Positions 51,131-60,113 of a stretch of DNA of 64,000 nt are shown here, one piece after another. A program made the position numbers and the translations under genes. A model generated the notes under the pieces. It did no database searches, was not told the origin of the DNA, and saw only the letters and a list, made by a program, of their open reading frames with translations. The DNA lies in NCBI RefSeq assembly GCF_002960425.1, contig NZ_POIZ01000052.1, forward strand, positions 124,001-188,000. The letters are read 5' to 3'. Every line of letters begins with the position of its first letter. Positions within the stretch are counted from its first letter, which is position 1. Source of the DNA: Streptococcus suis. GTDB taxonomy: Bacteria; Bacillota; Bacilli; Lactobacillales; Streptococcaceae.

Positions 51131-52310
51131 AATAACCTTATCACAATTCCGTGCCTTCCACGCTCGTCATTTTCTGCAAGAAAATGATATGTAGTAAGGA
51201 GTTCCGCAGGAACTCTCTCCAACTTACTATCCAACCGAGCTAGGAGATAAGGAGTAGCGAATGCTACTCTACATTGCAATGCCAACGCTCGTTGGAAATG
51301 GGGAGCGACGTAAGTCGCTCTTCTTTGTAATTCAGATAACCTTGTGCCCCAAACAGCCTTAAAGCTGTTCAAGCCCGTCAAACTCCCCACTGAAGTAGGA
51401 GATGCGGAGCGACGACAGTCTTCTTCTCTATAACTAACCTAGTCTGGGAGACTAGATTATCCTACTGACGTCGCTTCCTTACAGGAAGCGATATGTAATA
51501 AGGAGTTCCGCAGGAACTCCCTCCAACTCAATCTCCAACTGACGTTGGAAATAGGTGCGACGGCAGTCGCTCTTCTTTGTAATCACAATAACCTTATCAC
51601 AATTCCGTGCCTTCCACGCTCGTCATTTTCTGCAAGAAAATGATATGTAGTAAGGAGTTCCGCAGGAACTCTCTCCAACTTACTATCCAACCGAGCTAGG
51701 AGATAAGGAGTAGCGAATGCTACTCTACATTGCAATGCCAACGCTCGTTGGAAATGGGGAGCGACGTAAGTCGCTCTTCTTTGTAATTCAGATAACCTTG
51801 TGCCCCAAACAGCCTTAAAGCTGTTCAAGCCCGTCAAACTCCCCACTGAAGTAGGAGATGCTGAGCGACGACAGTCTTCTTCTCTATAACTAACCTAGTC
51901 TGGGAGACTAGATTATCCTACTGACGTCGCTTCCTTACAGGAAGCGATATGTAATAAGGAGTTCCGCAGGAACTCCCTCCAACTCAATCTCCAACTGACG
52001 TTGGAAATAGGTGCGACGGCAGTCGCTCTTCTTTGTAATCACAATAACCTTATAACAATCCCGTACCTTCCACGCTCGTCATTTTCTGCAAGAAAATGAT
52101 ATGTAGTGAGGAGTTCTTCAGGAACTCTCACCAACTCTCACCAACTCAACCTCCAACCGACGTTGGAAATAGAGAGCGACGGCAGTGCTCTTCTCTATTA
52201 TTAACATAGTCTGGGGACTGGATTATCCTACAGACATGGTTTCCTGCAAGGAAGCGACATCTAACAAGGTATTTCCTCTATCACTTGTAAAGCAAAAATA
52301 CTATGCCCTT
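51131..52310. repeat. 456-bp tandem repeat of hairpins downstream of sufB
   Basis: Unit 1 (51131-51586) and unit 2 (51587-52042) differ, by eye, at one base (51406 G, 51862 T). A degenerate partial third unit follows (52043 to about 52310). Each unit consists of two diverged halves with the same order of hairpins: TCATTTTCT/AGAAAATGA or TCGCTTCCT/AGGAAGCGA, then GAGTTCC/GGAACTC, then CCAAC/GTTGG and GAGCGAC/GTCGCTC. One further CCAAC/GTTGG and GAGCGAT/ATCGCTC pair precedes the repeats at 51078-51116. Minus-strand open frames here look spurious. Confidence 0.9.
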
Positions 52311-52334
52311 CAATCAGTTGGCATAGTATTTTTG
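52293..52334 (-). terminator. dacA terminator overlapping its coding end
   Basis: CAAAAATACTATGC / GCATAGTATTTTTG, 14 base pairs; the dacA stop lies in the loop side of the stem, so the last codons form one arm. Confidence 0.8.
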
Positions 52335-53573
52335 TATTTGCTCATTTACATATCGAACGAAATTGTTCCACCAGGAGATTGGCCAAGCAGCTTCCTTCAT
52401 ATCGTTGGCTAACACCATATCAACAGAGGCTTGGTCTTCGATATACCCTTTTCCGATTAAATCTTGGTCATCCAATTGTAGTTTACCGATGTAGGTTCCA
52501 GCTGTTAACGGCGCATCAATCTCAGTCAGCTCACTTGTGAATGTAGCAGTGACAGTTTTGTCTGTTTGGTTTCGTTTCACGACATATAAGTCTGCAGCAG
52601 CAACTACTGGGCTAGTTTTCTTCTCGCCATTAAAGACCATAATCTTACTATTGTTGAAAGGCTTGTCTTTCTCAGCGATGGCTATACGTGAAAAATTAGC
52701 ATAGACGTAGTTCATCAAATCATTGGTTGCAATAAAGCGATTTTCAGGAGAGGTTTGACCGTCAGTTGCATTCAGGACAACCGTAATGATGCGCATACCA
52801 GCTTCCTGGGTTGTAGCCAAGAAACTAGCTCCAGCTGAATCAGATGTACCGGTCTTTAGTCCATCAACTCCGATACGAGCGTGAGTTCCCCCACTCAGCA
52901 TTTGATTAGTATTGTTGTAAGCATTGCCGCCAAAATCATAGGTTTTGAGAGATGTAATTGCGAGAACTTGGGGATAGTCTAGAATTAACCGACGTGCGAT
53001 GATGGCTACGTCAAGGGCAGAAAACAGGTTGCTATCTTCAGTGCTGGAACCTGGATAAATGTTGGTGCCTAAATCAGAATTGTCCAGACCAGAAACGTTG
53101 ACAATTTTAGTATCAGTAATACCCCATTCCTGTACTTTTGTTTTCATGCGATCTACAAAAGCAGCTTCGCTACCTGCTATTTTTTCAGCCAAAGCGATAA
53201 TGGCGCTATTGGAAGAGGTGATGAGAGAGGCGTTTAAGAGATCGCGGACAGAATAGGAGCGTTCATCCATATTGACATTGCTGAGCTCGGGATTAACAGA
53301 TAAGTCATAAGCATAGTCAGAAATGTCCACCATGGTATCTAAGGTGATTTCACCTTTTGCCAGAGCCTCGTAGACCAAATAAACGCTTAAGATTTTACTA
53401 ATAGAGGCTACACTAGCCTTGGTTTCGGCATCCTGTTGAAAAAGAATTTTTCCTGATTCAACCTCAACGGCGATAGCGTGCTTGGCAGCAATTGAAAAGT
53501 CTTCTGCTAGTGCAGAAGGACTCCCAATAAAAAAACTAAAAATGGCTATCAGTAATAGAAAAAACTTACGCAT
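52314..53573 (-). CDS. dacA: D-alanyl-D-alanine carboxypeptidase (PBP5/DacA type)
   Basis: A 419-aa low-molecular-weight penicillin-binding protein trimming pentapeptide side chains of peptidoglycan. Signal peptide ends near ALAE (21-24). Catalytic motifs: SISK (57-60), SSN (in LITSSNSAII), KTG (GLKTGTSDSAG). The C-terminal beta domain ends in an amphipathic anchor (WPISWWNNFVRYVNEQI). Start at 53573 is chosen since AAAGGA sits six bases upstream; the ATGs at 53579 and further up are too close to or before it. A -10 TATAAT lies at 53607-53602 on the minus strand. Confidence 0.96.
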   Translation of the reverse strand: MRKFFLLLIAIFSFFIGSPSALAEDFSIAAKHAIAVEVESGKILFQQDAETKASVASISKILSVYLVYEALAKGEITLDTMVDISDYAYDLSVNPELSNVNMDERSYSVRDLLNASLITSSNSAIIALAEKIAGSEAAFVDRMKTKVQEWGITDTKIVNVSGLDNSDLGTNIYPGSSTEDSNLFSALDVAIIARRLILDYPQVLAITSLKTYDFGGNAYNNTNQMLSGGTHARIGVDGLKTGTSDSAGASFLATTQEAGMRIITVVLNATDGQTSPENRFIATNDLMNYVYANFSRIAIAEKDKPFNNSKIMVFNGEKKTSPVVAAADLYVVKRNQTDKTVTATFTSELTEIDAPLTAGTYIGKLQLDDQDLIGKGYIEDQASVDMVLANDMKEAAWPISWWNNFVRYVNEQIQKYYAN

Positions 53574-53682
53574 AAACATTCCTTTGTCTGTCATTTCTTC
53601 CATTATATCACATGGTTTGTAAGAAAAATAAGGAAAAAACGTGAAAAATAATAGAAAATAATGAAAATTTATGTTTTTACAA

Positions 53683-53729
53683 AATTTTCTGACAAAAAGA
53701 CTTTATTTAAGAAAATTTTATGATATAAT
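53683..53729 (+). promoter_or_regulatory. oppA promoter with CodY-like box
   Basis: AATTTTCTGACAAAA at 53683-53697 matches the CodY consensus with three mismatches. An extended -10, TGATATAAT, lies at 53721-53729. Confidence 0.65.
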
Positions 53730-53786
53730 AAGTTTCATAACGACATAAGATTATGTGTCATAGAAAAAGAAAAACAGAGGTGTTTT

Positions 53787-55580
53787 ATGAAAAAGACAAC
53801 AAAACTCTTTGCTCTAGCAGGTATTACTCTTTTATCTGCATCTGTTTTGGCAGCTTGTGGCTCTAAGTCATCTTCTAGCTCACAATCGCAAGAATTGTCA
53901 TTCCCGTCAGAAGTGAAACAAGATGGTTCAGCTGTTGCGGACGCACAATTGAAATACGCGTTGGTGTCAGCTACAACTTCATCTGGTCTCTTGATTGATG
54001 AATTGACTGAAAATAATATCGATTCAACATTTGGTGGAATGGTTGATATTTCAATGTTCGGTTACGATGGAGATCGTAAGTTGGATGATTCAGGTCTTGC
54101 AAAAGCTGAGTTTGATGTAGAAGGCAAGAAAATCACTGTTAGCTTGACTGGTAAAGACTACAAGTGGTCTGATGGTCAGCCATTTACTATCAATGACTAC
54201 ATCTTCACTATCAAGTCAATGGCAAGCAAAGACTATACTGGTGTTCGTTTTGACGATAAATTCTTGAACATCGTCGGTATGGAAGAGTTTGTTGCTGGAA
54301 CAGCATCAGACATCTCTGGTATTAAGAAAGTTGACGACTACACAGTAGAATTGACTGTGAAAGAAATGTCTCCTTCTATGATGTATGCGGGTGGTGATGT
54401 ACCTGCCTATATTCAACCAGAACACATCTACAAAGATATTCCTGTGGCTGATTGGGAAAAGAGCGAGTACTCACGTACTGCTAAACTTGTAGGTATGGGT
54501 CCATGGAAGATTAAAGAAATCGTTAACGGTGAGTCTATCACTTACGTTCCAAACGAACACTTCTTCAAGGGAACAACTCCAAAAACAAGCTCATTGAAGA
54601 TCGATATCGTATCACCTGATACTATCGTTTCTGAGATGAAAGCTGGTAACTACGATATCGCAGATATGCCGGTTGACCAATTGGACTCATACAAAGACTT
54701 GTCTAACTTGAACATCGTTGGTTCACTTAACTCAGCTTACGAATATATTTCATTCAACCTTGGTAAATTTGATGAAGCAGCGGGCAAAAACGTTATGAAC
54801 GAAAACGCTAAGATGAACGATGTGAAACTTCGTCAAGCGATTGCCTATGCAATTGATACCAAGACAGCTGGTGAGAAATTGTACAACGGTTTGTACCACC
54901 CAGCAAAATCATTGATTATCTCATTCTTTGGCGATCTTCATGATTCTGAATTAGCAGGTTATACATACGATCCAGAAAAAGCTAAAAAACTCTTGGATGA
55001 AGCTGGCTACAAAGATACAAACGGCGACGGTATCCGTGAAGGCAAAGACGGTAAAGAATTCAAGATCACTTTCGCAGCTCGTAAACGTACAGAAGCTAAC
55101 GAAGCCCTTGTACAACAATACATCGCTTGGTGGAAAGAAGTTGGCTTGAATGTTGAATTGTACACAGGTCGTACTGTTGAAGTAAATACATTCTACGATG
55201 CGATTCAAGCAAATGATCCTGCTATCGATATGTATGCTGGTGGATGGTCAACAGGTTTCGATCCAAACCCTAACGGACTTTGGGGAGAAGTTGCTCCATT
55301 CAACATGTCACGTTTCGTATCTGAAGAAAACACTAAATTGTTGGATGCAATTGGCTCAGTTGAATCATTTGATGAGAAGAAAAACCTTGAAAGCTACAAG
55401 GCATGGCAAAAATATGCTGCTGAACAAGCATTTGCGATTCCAACATTTGAATCCGAAGAAATCACAGCACTTAACAAGCGCGTGAAGAACTACGATTCTA
55501 ACTACGGTTCAGCTTCAGGAAAAGGTATTGCACTTGAAAATATCGAATTGACAGCTGACAAAGGTGTAGCAGCAGAATAA
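53787..55580 (+). CDS. oppA: Oligopeptide-binding lipoprotein OppA
   Basis: A 597-aa family 5 solute-binding lipoprotein. The signal ends in LAAC (Cys23), then a Ser-rich linker. Family motifs include DYKWSDGQPFTINDYIF in part, LRQAIAYAID, and GGWSTGFDPNP. It captures peptides for the OppBCDF importer, giving amino acids and, in streptococci, possibly signalling peptides. Preferred codon usage points to high expression. AGAGGTG precedes the start. A terminator follows, so oppA can be made in excess. Confidence 0.95.
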   Translation: MKKTTKLFALAGITLLSASVLAACGSKSSSSSQSQELSFPSEVKQDGSAVADAQLKYALVSATTSSGLLIDELTENNIDSTFGGMVDISMFGYDGDRKLDDSGLAKAEFDVEGKKITVSLTGKDYKWSDGQPFTINDYIFTIKSMASKDYTGVRFDDKFLNIVGMEEFVAGTASDISGIKKVDDYTVELTVKEMSPSMMYAGGDVPAYIQPEHIYKDIPVADWEKSEYSRTAKLVGMGPWKIKEIVNGESITYVPNEHFFKGTTPKTSSLKIDIVSPDTIVSEMKAGNYDIADMPVDQLDSYKDLSNLNIVGSLNSAYEYISFNLGKFDEAAGKNVMNENAKMNDVKLRQAIAYAIDTKTAGEKLYNGLYHPAKSLIISFFGDLHDSELAGYTYDPEKAKKLLDEAGYKDTNGDGIREGKDGKEFKITFAARKRTEANEALVQQYIAWWKEVGLNVELYTGRTVEVNTFYDAIQANDPAIDMYAGGWSTGFDPNPNGLWGEVAPFNMSRFVSEENTKLLDAIGSVESFDEKKNLESYKAWQKYAAEQAFAIPTFESEEITALNKRVKNYDSNYGSASGKGIALENIELTADKGVAAE

Positions 55581-55601
55581 TCCTATTTAATTTGAATAGT
55601 G

Positions 55602-55635
55602 TCTGAAAAAGCCAACTTGCTTGGCTTTTTTCAGA
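55602..55635 (+). terminator. Terminator after oppA
   Basis: TCTGAAAAAGCCAA / TTGGCTTTTTTCAGA, a long stem with a T run inside its 3' arm. It would stop or attenuate transcription between oppA and oppD. Confidence 0.85.
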
Positions 55636-55642
55636 TGGCTAT

Positions 55643-55670
55643 TGGAATTTTCAGATAATTATGGTATAGT
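55643..55670 (+). promoter_or_regulatory. oppD promoter overlapped by a CodY box
   Basis: TTGGAA (55643-55648), 16 bases, TATAGT (55665-55670). AATTTTCAGATAATT at 55646-55660 matches the CodY consensus except for one base and covers the spacer and the -35 edge. Confidence 0.8.
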
Positions 55671-55801
55671 AGAACCAGTACACAAAAAAATGCTGCATGC
55701 ATGTTTATTTAGAATTAGCTGATTGAAAATGTGATGATGTTGATATTAGAGAGTTTCACTTGATTGACTCCAATTAGCTAATAGACAAAGGAGGACGAAG
55801 C

Positions 55802-56800
55802 GTGGCTACTGAAAAACCGCTTTTAGATATTAAAGATTTACACGTCGGATTCCGTATTGCTGATGATTATTTTGATGCTGTTGATGGCGTTGATATTTCA
55901 TTGCAGAAGAATGAAATTCTTGCAATCGTTGGGGAATCAGGATGTGGTAAATCGACTTTGGCAACGACCATTATGGGCTTGCACAATCCATTAAACACAA
56001 AAATCACAGGAAGTATCCAGTACAACGATATGGAGTTGATTGGGATGGATGAGACCAAGTACAATACTGTACGTGGAAATGATATTGGGATGATTTTCCA
56101 AGATCCCTTGGCTTCTTTGAATCCCTTGATGACCATCGGTGCGCAGATTGATGAGGCACTCTTCTATCATACTGATTTGGATGCAGCGGCTCGTACGGAG
56201 CGTGTATTGGAACTCCTTGCCCAAGTTGGTATTCCAAATCCTAAGCGGACTTTTAAACAGTATCCACATGAATTGTCAGGTGGTATGCGTCAGCGTATCA
56301 TTATTGCCATGGCCCTTTCTTGTAAGCCACCAATTATTATTGCCGATGAGCCTACAACAGCCTTGGATGTGACCATTCAGGCGCAGATTTTGGATCTCCT
56401 GAATGATATTCAGGCGGAAACGGGTTCTGGTATTATCTTGATTACCCACGACTTGGGTGTAGTGGCAGAAACGGCTGACCGTGTAGCCGTTATGTATGGT
56501 GGTCAGTTTGTTGAGGTGGCTCCTGTTGAGGAACTCTTTACCAATCCAAAACATCCATATACGCGTTCACTCTTGAAGTCAAATCCGCAATCAGGTAGCG
56601 AAGGTGGGGATCTTCACGTTATCGAAGGTATCGTACCACCGATTACCAAAATGTTACGTCAAGGTTGCCGTTTTGCACCACGTATTCCTTGGATTGAAGC
56701 AAGTGCTCACGAGGAAAATCCAGGTATGCACGAAGTAGGACCAAATCACTTTGTGCGTTGTACTTGTCACGAAACATTCTATTTTGAAGGGGAGGCCTAA
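55802..56800 (+). CDS. oppD: Oligopeptide ABC transporter ATPase OppD
   Basis: A 332-aa ATPase. Walker A GESGCGKST (44-52), signature LSGGMRQR, Walker B IIIADEPTTALD, and the C-terminal Opp/Dpp domain with the Cys motif typical of these ATPases (RQGCRFAPRIPW, FVRCTCHE). Start GTG with AAGGAGGA upstream. It pairs with OppF. The 220-base leader holds the terminator and CodY-box promoter above. Confidence 0.96.
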   Translation: MATEKPLLDIKDLHVGFRIADDYFDAVDGVDISLQKNEILAIVGESGCGKSTLATTIMGLHNPLNTKITGSIQYNDMELIGMDETKYNTVRGNDIGMIFQDPLASLNPLMTIGAQIDEALFYHTDLDAAARTERVLELLAQVGIPNPKRTFKQYPHELSGGMRQRIIIAMALSCKPPIIIADEPTTALDVTIQAQILDLLNDIQAETGSGIILITHDLGVVAETADRVAVMYGGQFVEVAPVEELFTNPKHPYTRSLLKSNPQSGSEGGDLHVIEGIVPPITKMLRQGCRFAPRIPWIEASAHEENPGMHEVGPNHFVRCTCHETFYFEGEA

Positions 56801-56803
56801 ATA

Positions 56804-57745
56804 GTGGGATTTATTGAAGTAAAAGATTTAAAAGTCCATTATCCAATTCGAAGTGGCTTCTTTAACCGTGTCACAGACCATGTTTATGCCGTGGATGGCG
56901 TCAATCTTGAGTTTGAAGAGGGAAAAACCTATGGTTTGGTAGGTGAGTCAGGTTCTGGTAAGTCAACAATTGGTAAGGCAATCATTGGTTTGGAACGTGC
57001 TACTTCAGGACAAATTATCTACGAAGGTCAAAATGTGACCAACAAATCACGCAGTAAAAAAGGTAACTTTAACCGTGATGTTCAAATGATTTTCCAAGAT
57101 TCGCTTTCTAGTTTCAACCCTAAAAAACGTATCTTGGACATCATTGCGGAGCCTATTCGTAACTTTGACCGTCTTTCTCCAGATGAGGAGAAGAAAAAAG
57201 TTCTTCAACTCTTGGATACCATCGGTCTGAACGAAGAAGCCTTGATTAAGTATCCTCATGAATTTTCAGGTGGTCAGCGCCAGCGTATCGGCGTTGCCCG
57301 TGCCCTAGCAAGTAATCCACGTTTGATCATTGCCGATGAGCCTGTTTCTGCCTTGGACTTGTCTGTTCAAGCTCAGGTTTTGAACTATATGAAGCGTATC
57401 CAGGATGAGTTTAAACTCAGCTACCTCTTTATTTCTCATGACCTTGGCGTTGTGCAACATATGTGTGATGAATTGTTTATCATGTACCGTGGTCGTTTCG
57501 TCGAAACGGGTAACAAGCAGGACATCTATAACAATCCACAGCATATCTATACCAAACGTCTTTTGTCAGCTATTCCATCGATTGATCCAGTGAATCGTTT
57601 GAAAAACAAGGAAAAACGCTTGGCTGCTGAAAAAGAGTATCAAGAAAAACAAGGTCAATACTATGATGAAAATGGTCGAGTTTACGATTTACAAACCTGC
57701 TCAGCAACTCATCAGGTAGCCCTTCCAAAAGGAGGTCAGAACTAA
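56804..57745 (+). CDS. oppF: Oligopeptide ABC transporter ATPase OppF
   Basis: A 313-aa second ATPase. Walker A GESGSGKST (47-55), signature FSGGQRQR, Walker B LIIADEPVSALD. The C-terminal segment (YDENGRVYDLQTCSATHQVALPKG in pieces) is the usual OppF tail. Start GTG with GGGGAGG upstream, three bases after oppD. Confidence 0.96.
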   Translation: MGFIEVKDLKVHYPIRSGFFNRVTDHVYAVDGVNLEFEEGKTYGLVGESGSGKSTIGKAIIGLERATSGQIIYEGQNVTNKSRSKKGNFNRDVQMIFQDSLSSFNPKKRILDIIAEPIRNFDRLSPDEEKKKVLQLLDTIGLNEEALIKYPHEFSGGQRQRIGVARALASNPRLIIADEPVSALDLSVQAQVLNYMKRIQDEFKLSYLFISHDLGVVQHMCDELFIMYRGRFVETGNKQDIYNNPQHIYTKRLLSAIPSIDPVNRLKNKEKRLAAEKEYQEKQGQYYDENGRVYDLQTCSATHQVALPKGGQN

Positions 57746-57746
57746 G

Positions 57747-58703
57747 ATGTGGAAAACAGTTTTACGTCGTTTGCTCATGATGATTCCTCAAATTATCATT
57801 TTGAGTATTATCGCTTTCTTCGTGGCTAAGATGATGCCAGGGGATCCTTTTACGGGTATGATTGATCCCAATATCGATCCAGCCATTATCGAACAAAAAC
57901 GGATTGCAGCCGGATATTATGATCCAATTCATATTCAATACTTACGTTGGGTTGGTAATCTCTTGCAGGGTGATTTTGGTCAGAGTTTCCTCTTTAAGCA
58001 ACCAGTTTTGGATGTTATCATGCAACGCTTGAACAATACTATTTGGTTATCGCTGTTGACGATGATTTTGACCTATGCTATCGCTCTTCCTTTGGGGATG
58101 ATTGCTGGTCGCTACCAAAACTCTCTGGCTGATAAGGTGATTGGGGTTTATAACTTCTTGACCTTCTCAACACCAACTTTCGTTTTTGCGATTCTTATGT
58201 TGTGGTTGTTTGGTTTTAGCTTGGGCTGGTTCCCAACTCGTGGTTCAATCGGTGGTGGTGTCGAAGGTTTTGCAGCGGTACTCAGCCGTCTTCATCACAT
58301 GATTTTGCCGGCGATTACCATGGCTATCTTATCTACAACTGTAACTATCCAGTATCTCCGTACAGGGATTATTGATGCTAAGAGTCAAGATTATGTCCGT
58401 ACGGCGCGTGCTAAGGGTGTTCCTGAGCGTGTGGTTTACAACCGTCATATCTTCCGTAACTCTATTCTGCCAATCGCATCATTCTTGGGTTATGAATTGA
58501 CTGGTTTGATCGGTGGTTCGATCTTTATTGAGAATATTTTTACCTATCCAGGTATCGGTCAATTGTTCTATAACTCTATTTCTAGTCGTGATTATAGTGT
58601 TATCTTGGCCCTCTTGTTGATATTTGGTATGGGAACTCTCTTGGGAACCTTGATTTCAGATATTATCATGAGTATTGTAGACCCACGTATCCGTGTGAAA
58701 TAG
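57747..58703 (+). CDS. oppB: Oligopeptide ABC transporter permease OppB
   Basis: A 318-aa permease with six helices, an N-terminal helix and large extracytoplasmic loop (MMPGDPFTGMIDPNIDP), and the EAA-type loop YVRTARAKGVPERVVYNRHIFRNS in pieces. AAGGAGG precedes the ATG. Confidence 0.95.
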   Translation: MWKTVLRRLLMMIPQIIILSIIAFFVAKMMPGDPFTGMIDPNIDPAIIEQKRIAAGYYDPIHIQYLRWVGNLLQGDFGQSFLFKQPVLDVIMQRLNNTIWLSLLTMILTYAIALPLGMIAGRYQNSLADKVIGVYNFLTFSTPTFVFAILMLWLFGFSLGWFPTRGSIGGGVEGFAAVLSRLHHMILPAITMAILSTTVTIQYLRTGIIDAKSQDYVRTARAKGVPERVVYNRHIFRNSILPIASFLGYELTGLIGGSIFIENIFTYPGIGQLFYNSISSRDYSVILALLLIFGMGTLLGTLISDIIMSIVDPRIRVK

Positions 58704-58716
58704 AAGGAGGAGTAAG

Positions 58717-59619
58717 GTGAGTAAAGAAAATAAAAAACAAGTACAATCTACTTCAACTCCTCCAGGTGGCTTTCGTGTCATCGCGCGGGAGTTTTTGAAG
58801 GATAGATTAGCTTTAGCTTCATTGGTCATTTTGGTGACAGTTCTTTTGACTGTTTTCATCGGAGCCTTGGTCTTAGATCAAGAGCAAGTGATGAAAGTCA
58901 ATCTTTTGGGACGTTACTTGGAGCCTGGAGTTGATGGCTATATCTTGGGAACTGATGAAGGTGGTAAAGATATCTTCGGTCAGTTGATTATTGGTGCTCG
59001 TAACTCCATTGTCATCGGTTTTACTATTACCATTATTACAAGTATTGTTGGTATCTCGGTCGGATTGATTTCAGGCTACTATGGAGGTCGTTTGGATGGT
59101 TTCTTGATGCGGATTGTAGACTTCATTATGATTCTTCCAGTAACCATGTTGATTATCGTTTTCGTAACGGTTATCAAAGACTACACCATCTATCACTTTA
59201 TCCTGATTATGAGTGCTTTCTATTGGACAGCTAAGGCGCGTCTCTTCCGTACAAGAACCTTGTCAGAGGCGAGCTTGGATTATGTCAATGCATCTAAAAC
59301 ACTTGGAACAAGCGACTTCATGATTATGTTCCGTGAAATCTTGCCAAACTTGAGTTCCCTGATTATTGTTAACTTGACCCTCAACTTTGCAGGGAATATC
59401 GGTATTGAAACATCATTGACCTATCTTGGATTTGGTCTTCCATCGACAGTTCCAAGTTTGGGTACCTTGATTGCCAATGCCCGTAATGCAGACATCTTAG
59501 AGAACAAGACTTGGATTTGGTTGCCAGCAGCTATCTTCATCCTTGTCATGATGCTTTGTATTAACTATGTCGGTCAAGCCTTTCAACGTGCTGCCGATGC
59601 CAAACAACGTTTGGGGTAA
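58717..59619 (+). CDS. oppC: Oligopeptide ABC transporter permease OppC
   Basis: A 300-aa permease with a cytoplasmic N-terminus, the domain-swapped loop LGTDEGGKDIFGQLIIGARNS in pieces, and the EAA loop YVNASKTLGTSDFMIMFREILPN in pieces. Start GTG with AAGGAGG upstream. Last gene of the opp operon; a terminator follows. Confidence 0.95.
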   Translation: MSKENKKQVQSTSTPPGGFRVIAREFLKDRLALASLVILVTVLLTVFIGALVLDQEQVMKVNLLGRYLEPGVDGYILGTDEGGKDIFGQLIIGARNSIVIGFTITIITSIVGISVGLISGYYGGRLDGFLMRIVDFIMILPVTMLIIVFVTVIKDYTIYHFILIMSAFYWTAKARLFRTRTLSEASLDYVNASKTLGTSDFMIMFREILPNLSSLIIVNLTLNFAGNIGIETSLTYLGFGLPSTVPSLGTLIANARNADILENKTWIWLPAAIFILVMMLCINYVGQAFQRAADAKQRLG

Positions 59620-59631
59620 GCAACCTATAAG

Positions 59632-59658
59632 AAGAGTTCCTTCGGGAGCTCTTTTTTT
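59632..59658 (+). terminator. opp operon terminator
   Basis: AAGAGTTCC-ttcg-GGAGCTCTT with a UUCG tetraloop and a T run. Confidence 0.93.
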
Positions 59659-59745
59659 CTTCTTTCAGCTGTCACAGGCTTGTTTTTTACAGAATTTGGA
59701 AAATATGGTAAAATGGAGTGATAAAACTATTTGAGGTAAGGAATT

Positions 59746-60111
59746 ATGACTGTTAAAATCAATACAAAAGACGGCCAAATTGAATTGACTGATGACGTGA
59801 TTGCCACAGTTGTCGGTGGTGCTACGACTGAGATTTTCGGAGTTGTGGGCATGGCTAGTAAGTCTGCGATTAAGGATAATTTTCAGGCTCTTTTGCGCAA
59901 GGAAAATTATTCCAAAGGTGTTGTCATTAAGACCCTAGAAGATGGTCGCATTGCAGTCGATGTTTACACTGTTATGAGCTACGGTGTAAAAATCAGTGAA
60001 GTATCTCGCAATATCCAAGAACGTGTGAAATTCAACTTGGAAAATCAATTAGGTATCTCTGTTGATGCCGTTAATGTTTTTATCCAGAATATTAAAGTCG
60101 TAGGAGAATAA
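59746..60111 (+). CDS. Asp23/Gls24 family envelope-stress protein (YloU type)
   Basis: A 121-aa Asp23-family protein (VGGATTEIFGVVGMASKSAIKD in pieces, VDVYTVMSYGVKISEVSRNIQERVK in pieces). The YloU branch is paired with fakA in most Firmicutes; its exact job is unsettled. GAGGTAAGG precedes the start. A -10-like TGGTAAAAT lies upstream, without a clear -35. Confidence 0.92.
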   Translation: MTVKINTKDGQIELTDDVIATVVGGATTEIFGVVGMASKSAIKDNFQALLRKENYSKGVVIKTLEDGRIAVDVYTVMSYGVKISEVSRNIQERVKFNLENQLGISVDAVNVFIQNIKVVGE

Positions 60112-60113
60112 TT

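Noticed and set aside
50986..51846. Long minus-strand open frames (up to 134 codons) in the sufB trailer repeats
   Set aside because: They lie inside duplicated hairpin DNA, have no ribosome binding site, and repeat with the 456-bp unit; composition follows the inverted repeats, not a protein family.
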